From contig JAJEKV010000083.1 in NCBI GenBank assembly GCA_021234155.1, positions 1,132,213 through 1,196,212 of the forward strand: a DNA stretch of 64,000 bases, given 5' to 3'. A program made the position numbers and the translations under genes. Origin of the DNA: Isoetes taiwanensis (Eukaryota; Streptophyta; Lycopodiopsida; Isoetales; Isoetaceae). The notes beneath the pieces are model-generated. The model worked only from the letters and a program-made list of their open reading frames with translations. It made no database searches and was not told where the DNA came from. Below, piece after piece: positions 55,601 through 64,000 of this stretch. Positions within the stretch are counted from its first letter, which is position 1, and every line of letters starts with the position of its first letter.

Positions 55601-58600
55601 AAGGAGAGATTTATTAACATTCGAATTGTCTATGAGACCATAACACATACAGAATTCAAGACCTCCAGGAGGAAAACCCTCCTGTTATCCAATGCAAACA
55701 AAAATATTAAGTTGACAAAACTTATATAGTGAAAATTTAAGAATCTGCTCAGATAGGGTTTAATGGAGATAGCCCATTCGTTCCTGTGATTGCTGCAAAG
55801 TGATTCATAATACCCCTTCTTGGCTTGCTTTGATGCTTGACACTCGGCCTCTTCTGGAAAGACCTTTTATGTTTCATGGCTGCTGATCGTTTTATGTTCT
55901 CAGGCAGTGCCAAAGTCACCCCGTTAGGGTCAGGATACTTCCTCTTCTGGATGCCTCCATTATCATCTTATCATCGTTTGACTTAGATGAAAAGAAATTA
56001 GTTATTTCTGTTTGCTTCAGGCCCGTTGGATTCTTTTGTTTGAGAATATTTCTTCTTTCTAGAGATAGTTCATATACAAAGTGAGATACACATTTCTGAT
56101 CATAATATTCTACCAGCTGTCATAGAGATGTGGGGTCTCTAAAAAGACAATGATATCTGCCTCTAATGATGTAGTAGGTTAGGCAGGTAAAAAGAAAATG
56201 TTCTCCTGACTCAACCACGGAAGATTTATTAATATTATATACAGATGATCCACAGGATTCACGAGACCAAGAAAAATGCAAAATTTGGATCTGCAAGGAG
56301 GGTGAAAGCCTCCAAGATACTAATGAAGTCTTATACCAAAACAACCAATCAGAAACTAACGAAAGAATTAGGAAAGAAGGAAAAATTGGGAAACCCTTAA
56401 GGTCAATGCGACCAAATAGATACATCAAAACATCATAATCTAGGAGCATCCCCCTAGGTTGAAAGTGCTAGGTAAAGCGAGTAATTGAAAGAAACAAAGT
56501 AAAGCTTATCATAGAATCTACGTCATGACAGGTTCATCTAATCACCTTTAGGGACTAAAAAAATGCTGAGATGCCTTGTATGCACCTAGTGGCATTTCCT
56601 TCTTTTGGAAAGAATTCACATGGAGCAATCTAGCATTCGCCATTTTCAGTATGACCCCAACCAACAGTTCTGAGTCCTTCTCCTACTACTGTTTAATGAT
56701 GCCGAATCATTTGCTCTAACTCCAAACTAGTTGATTCACTCCCTTTTTGTTTGACCATACTTCTCCGGAGTTGGTGACCCCATGTGTATATAAAGCAAGA
56801 CATTTCTGGTGTGGAAAGTTCATAGGCTGCCTCGAAGTGATCGGGTCCCTAAAAGACAATGGTATCTTCCTCTTGCTTCATGGTATGCCAGGGACATGAA
56901 GACAAAGCATTCTTGAGGTTCCACCGCAGAGTGACCGCAGCCAAGTTGCACTTTTAGATAGAGGGAGGGAGGCAGGGAAAAAGGGACACTAAGATTTTGT
57001 GACAGGTAGATATCTAAATATCCAAGGTGTTATTCAGGAAATACCTTGTAAAATTGTCTTTTACTGGATAACTGCTTCGAGTTGCACCATTTGTTTGCTA
57101 CGTACATGTGTCCTAATCATGCCAAATAATCATCTTGACCTGATGGTGCAGCTTGTCAGCTATCTTTACCCACATTGGCCAATGCTTATAAATGCCAAGC
57201 CGGAAAGCTTTTTCATGCCTTCTTGGGTGTCCACAAAAGACCGTAGTCTATGAAATTAAGAAGCCACGCTGAGAACAGCCTCCAACTTTAGGAGTTTGTT
57301 GCAAGTTCTGCCAGCATTAACTCGTGTGGAACAGAGGGTTTGCTTATTATCATTCTAGAACTTTCCATTCGTGTCTCTAAGATCTGGATCCCAAAATTGT
57401 GCACCATACAAGGCGGATGATTTAACCAAGTTGAACAAACAAAGTTGGTATTCACATCATCGAAATGAATCTGAAGCATTGTCTCTCCATTAGAGCTCAC
57501 GATGCGTAACCTTTAGTTAATCTTGTTTGGCTTTTGACAATTTCCACCCGTTGCAAGGAAAATTCATTGCGGTTCATGACAGGGCCTGAAGGTTTCTGGA
57601 TGATTACCTGCAGCTCCCTTTCTTTATCCACAAACAGTTTATTTTCCTTAGCTTTTGCTGACTCCATAACAGCTCCCGGAGTAAAAATATGGTCTATTGT
57701 CAAAAATTTTTCCTACACCCTGCCTAGCCTCTGGCTCCAAGGCATTCTCTTCTGAATGCACTAACAATCAGTTCCACATATGGCTCGGCCATCACATGCC
57801 CCACCATTCTGACCGTAAGTCTTCACAGTCTTTTTCCATTATTCAATTTCTCAATGGCCTTTTTGATAAGAGGTTTAGAGAAGAAAGATAAGGAAAAGAA
57901 GTAAAGAAAGAAAGATTATATTAAATCTGCAGAAGAAGAGGACCAGATACACACAACATTATACGCCTGGCTAAACACATCTAATCAGAATCTAACAGAA
58001 TTTTTCTAGAAAGATGTTCCACAGTTACTCCTAATATCTATATTTAGCCCATTTTCCAAACCTGATGTAAATCTTTGAAGGCTCGCTGATGTGACTCCCT
58101 GTGGAGAATTCCTTCTCTTTAGTGAGCATTATATCATTTCCCTGTTGTGATTTTTCACTGACAGAGAAAAGTGAGGTTTAACTCTGTTTACTTTGGCCTT
58201 CTGGGCTACTGATACTTCTTTTTTCAAGGACAATCCTTTCTTATTTAGCAAGTTCAGGAACAAATAACCCTGCATTTCTATTCATAATATTTCAAAGGAG
58301 TTGTTGCATCTCTAAAGAGGCAATGATACCCTTCTGTATGATGTAGGCAAGGCAGTTAGCTGTATGGGGAAACGTGAGGATAATTCCAACTTCAAGGGTC
58401 GCCTTGTAAGTGATCTGGCCTCAGCAATCAAATCCCTAGATGCATCTGGGATCCTTATACTAGTTACATGTTAACTAACAGGACAGGTGCTGAGAACGCT
58501 CCTCCATTTTGAAGATAGTGCATGGCAATTCTGGTCATAATGCCTCATCAGCTCCTACAAAGACGTTAGATCTCTAAGGAGACAATAGTATGTTCCTTTT

Positions 58601-58615
58601 TTGATATAGCGGCAT
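52630..58615. repeat. Five-copy diverged repeat in and around SEC5 introns
   Basis: A block of the type TCTGGTCATAAT..CAGCT..GATCTCTAAA, AGACAATGATATCTTCCTCT, ATGATGTAGTAGG occurs at about 52633-52710, 56092-56175, 56799-56892, 58274-58355 and 58530-58612, all in the same orientation. Read on the minus strand, the copies keep a related peptide (YYIIRGRYHCLFRDPTSL in the 56.1-kb copy). Confidence 0.6.
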
Positions 58616-58800
58616 ATTTATGATTCAAAAACATTTCAGTTAAATCCTTCCAAGTTTTGCTACAAGACTGGCCAATTAGATGCTTGGCATCCCTACGCAC
58701 GCAATGGTAAATAAGTCAAAAGCAAGCCTAGCTATACTGTTGTTACAAGTTGAAACTACACCATAGATTACGCTGAATAAAAATTATAAACCTGAGAAGT
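55488..58800. other. Long SEC5 intron
   Basis: No further exons seen. Contains four of the repeat copies described above, a (GGGA)n run at 55562-55600 and AT-rich filler. Confidence 0.5.
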
Positions 58801-59763
58801 GGGCTTACCAGCAAGATCAAGGAAGCAATGAAAGAAGGTACTTCTCAAAGAGGCTTCAATTTCGAATGCCTGAGCATTAATCTCAGCATTAGTGGATGCA
58901 ATATTCTGTATCCTTTCAACCATCCTGAAACAAACAGGAGTAGCATGAAATAATTCCCACTTCCTAGCTTTACCAACAATAACCACATGCACAACATTAA
59001 CATAAAGAACGTCATTCCCCATGTTTTCGCAAATCCATCACGACGCGGAGAAACACACTTACTCCATTATATGTTCTATAGACGACACTAGCATATTCTG
59101 GAACTTTAGAGGAAGAGAAGAAATGGCAAATGGTAGGCCATTTTGCTCCACGGCTGGTACAGGTACCCAGTCCTCCTCACGGACTAGGTCTAAAGTAGAT
59201 GCATGCATAAAGTCGCACAACTTTGAAATAAACAGCCTGGTGACACCGGCATGTAGGGCGAAGAGTGCTTCAACTGCCACAGACCTGCATAGTTTAGTTA
59301 TTCTTGCTGCACATTTTAACAGGAAACATGCCATAATGTTATAACCAAGAAACAACCACTTAAATAATATTATCTCTGCAAACGTAAATCCCTGCAAGCA
59401 TATCCTCAAGTGCTCAACCACCAGCTAAGTCCGGGAGAAGTCCATATATTGTCATTACTACAGACAGAATGCTACTCTTAGGAGGTGAAGCTATCTATCT
59501 ATTCAAAAGGATGATATGTGTAGGCAATGACATGTTTAGAATTATAGAATATGAAAGTTGACAATTTGCTACTCAACCAACGATTCTGTTATTTAGTCAG
59601 AAGAGTTTAAAATGTGAGGAAAAAGGCTGCCCGCTTTATCCTCTAGATTTAAGGAACATCAGCACCATGTTGTCTAGACTTGGATCGATGAGTCATGAGG
59701 AGTGTATTGCTAGGTGTGTGCGATTCTTACTGCCTAGATTTCCAAATTCTCTCATGATGAATG

Positions 59764-59959
59764 TGTTAGATAATGTGAAACATATGGTCTAAAGTGACAC
59801 GTGTCATCCTATCAGTGTCACCATGTTGTGCATGGCACATTAGATTAAGCGTGTACTCTTTTGTACTGTAATTCAGTCAGGGCTTTCTTCAATAGAGTCG
59901 GTTCTTTGTGTCTCCTTGTGTCGTATCTCTCCTTGTGTTCAGATCAATCAACCCTAATA
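59764..59959 (+). repeat. 5' LTR of Ty1/copia element
   Basis: Begins TGTTAGATAATGTG and ends CCCTAATA, immediately followed by a primer-binding site. It is 196 bp, a normal short copia LTR; the last bases depart from the expected ...AACA. The preceding GAATG may be one copy of the target duplication; the 3' LTR is beyond the window. Confidence 0.7.
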
Positions 59960-59972
59960 TGGTATCAGAGCC
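59960..59972 (+). other. Copia primer-binding site (tRNA-iMet)
   Basis: TGGTATCAGAGCC, the usual complement to the 3' end of initiator methionine tRNA in plant copia elements. It primes minus-strand synthesis. Confidence 0.85.
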
Positions 59973-60456
59973 AACCCAAGGAGGATCGACCGAAGGAGAA
60001 AAATTTGAAGGAGAACTCAACGGAATCAAGGAGACTTGAACTCACGGATCAAATTTGGTGAGCCAAAATTGGTTGAAGCCAAAATAGCCATGTTCCAAGA
60101 AAAAAGGCTTTTCAACGTCAACATTTAGACGTACCTTTTTTTGTCCGGAGAGGCACCAACGTAGAGGCAAAATTGAAGGAGAATCCATCCGGAATTGATC
60201 AAAGGGAATTTGTTTCCGAGAATTGGTCAAGGGAGAGGGAGAACGCCTTTGTATTTGCCTGGTCTGTATGACTTTGATCAAAGCATGAATTGATCAGAGG
60301 GAGAGAATTTGTTTTCTCTGGATGCTCTAAGAACACCTTCAGTAAGCTAGAAATCTCAAAAATTGGTCACAGAGTGCAGGTCTTGCAATTGTTCAAGGGT
60401 GAAAGAGATTTTTGTGTTGGCTTCTCCTAACAGGTGACAGAGCATATACTGCACTC

Positions 60457-61242
60457 ATGGATCCTTTCAAGTTCTCCACCAATCGGTTAACTGCATCGAA
60501 TTATAAATCATGGAAAAGTTTCATGACAAACTATTTGATTTATAATAAGATGGGAGAAGTACTGAAGGAAGATTTTCGCAGTACTAAGGATTCAAACAAG
60601 TTTGCAGAGATGAATTCCTCGGCTGTCGCATTAGTGAAAATGTTATGCGATGAAACGGTTGGAGAGCAGTTGGATCAGTTTAAAGAATTTCAGGATTTGT
60701 GGAAATATCTGGACCAATCTCTTGCCGTCAAGGGGCAAGCTACTCAGATGATGTTAAAAGAGAAAATCCGATCAGCCACCCTTGGTAATTTTCGCGGCAT
60801 GTCTGAATTTTTAAACCAGATGAAGTCCTGGCGGCTCGATTATAATGCTGCTGGTGGAAGTTTATCAGAAAAAGATATTATTCAGGAAATTTTGATAAAC
60901 TTGCCTCCACAGTATGATATTATTGCAGGGAAAATCAGATTTGATGAGACAATTGGTTTAAATACTGCCTCTATATTGTTACAGCAGGAAGAAGTAGTGA
61001 TCAAACAAAAACAGAAGCGTCAAGAACAGTTGAATTACTCCAAGGCCACTCCTCCCAAGTCTGATAAACCATCTACTGGCCAGAGGTCCTCTGTTCCCAA
61101 ATCTGAGCAGAAATCAAAATCTGATAAAAGAAATTTTAAATGCTACAATTGTGGAGAAAAGGGACATTTCAAGTATGAGTGTCCTAAACTGAAAAAGGAC
61201 AAAGCTGGTGGCAAGTCTAAGACTGCTAAACAGGAAGCTTAG
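60457..61242 (+). CDS. Copia gag protein
   Basis: The ATG at 60457-60459 gives 261 residues. MDPFKFSTNRLTASNYKSWK opens the UBN2/gag domain typical of copia, with LWKYLDQSLAVKGQATQMML and LNQMKSWRLDYNAAGGSLSE in its middle. A basic linker leads to one CCHC zinc knuckle (CYNCGEKGHFKYEC) that binds element RNA, and a lysine-rich end. It forms the virus-like particle. The TAG at 61240-61242 ends gag in the same frame as the protease that starts at 61453, with a different frame open between them. Confidence 0.85.
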   Translation: MDPFKFSTNRLTASNYKSWKSFMTNYLIYNKMGEVLKEDFRSTKDSNKFAEMNSSAVALVKMLCDETVGEQLDQFKEFQDLWKYLDQSLAVKGQATQMMLKEKIRSATLGNFRGMSEFLNQMKSWRLDYNAAGGSLSEKDIIQEILINLPPQYDIIAGKIRFDETIGLNTASILLQQEEVVIKQKQKRQEQLNYSKATPPKSDKPSTGQRSSVPKSEQKSKSDKRNFKCYNCGEKGHFKYECPKLKKDKAGGKSKTAKQEA

Positions 61243-61452
61243 TGCAGTTGCTTGTGCACTAGAAGTTTGTCCTGATGAATATTTGAATCTAGTAGTTCAT
61301 GAGATTTGTTCTGATGCAATAATTTCTGATGTTACAGCAGATCCAATTTCTGATGTTCCAAGTTTTGATCTCATAGATCCAACTTCTGATATTACAGCAG
61401 ATGAGAGTTTGCATGTCGCAGCTCAAAGTCCTTTCCAACGCGTGGATGTATT

Positions 61453-62592
61453 TTGGATTCTGGTGCTACCAAACACATGGTAGGTAGCCCAGATGTTCTT
61501 ATCAATGTTGAAACTTGTAAAGGCCAAGTTAAGCTTGGTAGTGGTGCAGCATTGCCTATCACAGGTAAGGGAGAGCTTGTTCTCCAAGCCCCTGATGCAA
61601 GTGTGAAAAGGGTCCGTGATGCCATGCTCGTGCCAGGTCTGCAAACAAATTTGTTGAGTGTATCAGAATTTGATAAGGCCGGCAAGCATTCTTTCTTTTC
61701 TAATGGTCGCGCCTATCTTTTAGGAAAGAATCCATTTGAACATGATGACATCTATAAATATGATGTGCTGGCTGAAGCTGAATTGCAAAATGGCTTGTAC
61801 TACCTTGATGGGCAAGTCAAGCATGCTGAATGTGGGATGATCGCTCATGCTTTGGAAAATGAGCATCTATGGCATCAACGCTTTGGTCATGTGGGAGGAT
61901 CCGCCATTGGATACCTCTCCAAGTTGAAGATGGTCACAGGCTTGCCAAATCTGAAACCTCAAAAGTTGGACTGCCATGCATGCATTCTTGGAAAACAGCC
62001 TAATCTGCCCTACCCCTCTCATGCGCGTCATAGAGCCACAAGACCGTTGGAGCTGCTGCACACAGATTTGTGCCACATGAAAGTTTCTTCTATAGGAGGC
62101 AAGCGATATTTTTTAACTCTTATAGATGATTACAGCAGGTATACTTGGATCTACACTCTGCATTTGAAGTCAGAAGTCTTGGAAAAATTCAAAGCTTTTA
62201 AAGCTTGGATTGAAAATCAGACTGATTTCAAAATCAAAGCTCTTCACAGCGATAATGGCGGAGAATACATCTCTAATGCATTTGATGAATTCTTGCTGGA
62301 ACATGGAATTCATAGGCAGTTCCAGTTCCGTGCTCATCAACAGAATGGGGTAGCAGAGAGGCTCAATAGATCCTTGTTGGATCTTGTTCGCGCAATGCTT
62401 GCGCATGCCAAATTACCTAAAAAGTTTTGGGGAGATGCAGTTCACACAGCTTGTTACTTGGCCAATAGAGCACTCACTAAAGCTGTAAATGGAAAGACAC
62501 CATTTGAGGCATTTTATGGCACTAAACCGGATGTGTCACACTTAAGAGTGTTTGGATGCGGGCATATGCATCTTTGCCACTTGAGCAGCTAA
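61453..62592 (+). pseudogene. Copia protease and integrase
   Basis: Starts at the protease active site LDSGATKHM (aspartic protease). The GAG-pre-integrase region follows (HLWHQRFGHVGG with CHACILGK, the HHCC zinc finger). The integrase core has its three acidic residues in LLHTDLCHM, ALHSDNGGEY and NGVAERLNRS, and then FYGTKPDVSHLRVFGC. It cuts the polyprotein and inserts cDNA. The frame breaks near 62565 and ends at 62592. Confidence 0.85.
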
Positions 62593-62703
62593 AAAATTTG
62601 GGAAATTGCATGATAGGGCACTAAAACCATTTTTATTGGGTATCCTTCGAACAAAAGGGTTACAAACTCTACGATCCTATCACCAATAAAGTTATCATCA
62701 GCC

Positions 62704-63447
62704 GTGAGTGTCAAATTCCTAAAAATGCAACCTATGATGCATCCATTTGGGCTGATATGCCAGCTGATCAGTTTGACCCAACATTGTTGGTTGGCGAAGC
62801 TTGTCGCAGCACCCAAGCCCTTTGAAGAAACAATTCCTGCTCCAGTTTCAGCCCCTCCATCTTCTGCTGCTGATCTTGAAGATGTGGATTTGTATCCTGA
62901 TGCGTATAAAGGTATATCACTACCTACTTTTGAAGTTAATCCGGTTGATTATCATGCTGAAAATAATCAGTCTTTAACCCCTCAATTTGCTGCCCGCGAA
63001 GAATTTAAATACCAGCATAATTTAGAAGCTCGTGCATCTTCTTCTCCTTTGGAAAGGCAGTGTAATCTTGCTTTGCTTGCCAAAGTTGTGGATCATAAAG
63101 ATCCGTCCTCATATCAGGAAGCTATTCAAGAGGAAAAGTGGCAAAAGGCCATGGCTGAAGAATACCATATGCTTCTTGAGCAGAATACATGGGATCTTGT
63201 TGATTTACCTCCTCACAAACGCGCCATTGGAAATAAGTGGGTTTTTCGCACAAAATTCCATGCTGATGGGTCTATCTCCAAGTATAAAGCTCGTTTGGTC
63301 GCTAAAGGTTACTCGCAACAAAAAGGGATTGATTATGAGGAAGTCTTTGCTCCTGTCGCGCGCATCGCTACTGTTAGAGCAGTAATAGCATTGGCAGCTA
63401 TGAAAGGATGGTCACTCTTTCAAATGGATTTCAGATCTGCTTTTTGA
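62704..63447 (+). pseudogene. Copia reverse transcriptase N-terminal part
   Basis: After a variable linker the frame reads YQEAIQEEKWQKAMAEEYHM, WVFRTKFHADGSISKYKARL, VAKGYSQQKGIDYEEVFAPV and SLFQMDFRSAF. This is the start of the copia RVT_2 domain with the first catalytic Asp in QMD. A missing T in the run at about 63440 (CTTTTTG) puts a stop here; the next frame continues directly as FLNGDLQEEVYM. Confidence 0.85.
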
Positions 63448-64000
63448 ACGGTGATTTACAGGAAGAAGTTTATATGCACCAACCTGTGGGTTTTGAGGTT
63501 AAAGGCAAGGAGCATTTGGTTTGCAAGCTCAAGAAGAGCCTTTATGGCTTAAAGCAAGCTCCCAGATGTTGGCATCATAAAGCAAATCAGTTTTTTTTGG
63601 CTAATGGTTATCGCCGAAGTAATGCTGATCCTAATCTTTATTTTGCAGTCGCAGGCCAGTCCTTGTCCATTGTGATCCTCTATGTTGATGATTTGATCAT
63701 CACGGGTGATGCAGAACTCCTTATTGAACAGCTCAAGATAAATCTTGTTAAACACTTTCAAATGACTGATTTGGGTCTCATGCACTATTGTTTAGGCATT
63801 GAGATATGGCAGCAGACAGGAGGTATTTTCCTTTCACAGAAAAAAGTACATTAAAGACTTACTACAACAGTTCAACATGCAGAATTGCAGGTCAGTTGCT
63901 TCTCCACTTGAGCCGGGCCTCAAACTTGATCTCAATCTTGATGAGATTGAATGCAATGATACGTTGTATCGTAGCCTTGTTGGTGCGCTCATCTATTTGA
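63435..64000 (+). pseudogene. Copia RT C-terminal part, runs off window
   Basis: Reads NGDLQEEVYMHQPVGFEVKG, LKKSLYGLKQAPRCWH, ILYVDDLIITGD (YVDD catalytic box) and DLGLMHYCLGIEIWQQTGGI. An extra A in the run at about 63845 ends the frame at 63854; the next frame continues YIKDLLQQFNMQNCRSVASP and YRSLVGALIYL to the window edge. Confidence 0.85.

Larger units (their letters stand above)
51070..59284 (-). pseudogene. Exocyst subunit SEC5 gene, 3' exons, disrupted
   Basis: Exons read on the minus strand: 59063-59284 (SKLCDFMHAS, EDWVPVPAVEQNGLPFAISS), 58809-58924 (SLRSTFFHCFLDLA), about 55270-55485 (KPHQKLLMILSNAGYIKGVL), 54372-54462 (KEVESSLSALELTTLNHYNN), 54214-54291 (AYILDDPTLWGSAPPVK), 53473-53529 (GIRDAVIELMYPMVKVHAE), 53238-53378 (VYAGAKPFLQKVLSVLTEGL), 52938-53147 (GHNRRPTRGSEDGFDD) and 51070-51432 (VKRTRLNSICFIDE to stop). 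Phases join correctly. SEC5 is part of the exocyst that tethers secretory vesicles at the plasma membrane. A TGA (55388-55390) and a one-base loss near 55290 break one exon. N-terminal exons are not seen before the copia insertion at 59.76 kb. Confidence 0.8.
59764..64000 (+). mobile_element. Ty1/copia retrotransposon, cut by window end
   Basis: LTR, primer-binding site, gag, protease, integrase, RT and part of RNase H in copia order. The pol frame is broken by single-base changes near 61240, 61445, 62565, 63440 and 63845. Otherwise the protein reads cleanly, so the copy is young or the breaks are recent. Confidence 0.85.

Overview
This window looks like a TE-rich stretch of nuclear DNA from a land plant, probably seed-free (fern, lycophyte or moss grade) or another large plant genome. 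The basis is: a multi-exon exocyst SEC5 gene relic with plant-type sequence, PLS-type pentatricopeptide (PPR) gene fragments, a receptor-like kinase fragment of plant type, an eight-cysteine hevein-like peptide gene, and Ty1/copia, Ty3/gypsy, LINE and pogo elements, with GT-AG introns. I cannot name the species.

Layout. 1-6 kb: short repeats, a PPR relic (2.0-2.4 kb) and a DIRS-order retroelement on the minus strand (3.4-5.8 kb). 6-11.3 kb: a GC-rich, badly decayed LINE (endonuclease, RT, C-terminal zinc-finger traces). 11.6-16.7 kb: an unusual DDE-like transposase gene (T1), split by a 2.4-kb insertion full of (CCACA)n/(GTGGT)n arrays and a small TIR element. 17-28.3 kb: the most interesting block. 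It holds a BAH-like gene behind a palindromic E2F-type promoter, an intact unknown gene with a 61-bp intron, two pairs of tandem paralogues, and a divergent histone H3-like gene. At least 15 copies of a 24-bp palindrome (core TTCGCACCGTGGCCACGGTGCGAA is the consensus, described in parts below) sit in five clusters, each within about 65-165 bp of the 3' end of an ORF. 28.4-31 kb: a second decayed transposase (T2). 31-36.8 kb: gene fragments (an FCP1/HAD phosphatase-like exon, a coiled-coil gene, a small two-exon gene) and a gypsy RNase H scrap. 38-39.6 kb: hevein-like peptide gene and kinase tail. 43-45.5 kb: an apparently intact three-exon pogo/Tigger transposase gene. 47.0-49.8 kb: a foldback-like element with inverted ends and an internally inverted minisatellite. 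51.0-59.3 kb: SEC5 3' exons on the minus strand, with a stop codon and a frameshift. 59.8-64 kb: a young Ty1/copia element, cut by the window end.

How the parts relate. Most coding capacity belongs to mobile elements. The 17-28 kb block does not look like a standard transposon: its genes are mixed in strand, duplicated in pairs, partly decayed, and share a repeated palindrome at gene ends and, in two cases, E2F-like promoter sites. An endogenised large DNA virus segment or an unknown large mobile element are both possible; no hallmark viral gene was seen, so this stays a hypothesis. All readings were made by eye; no database search was possible.
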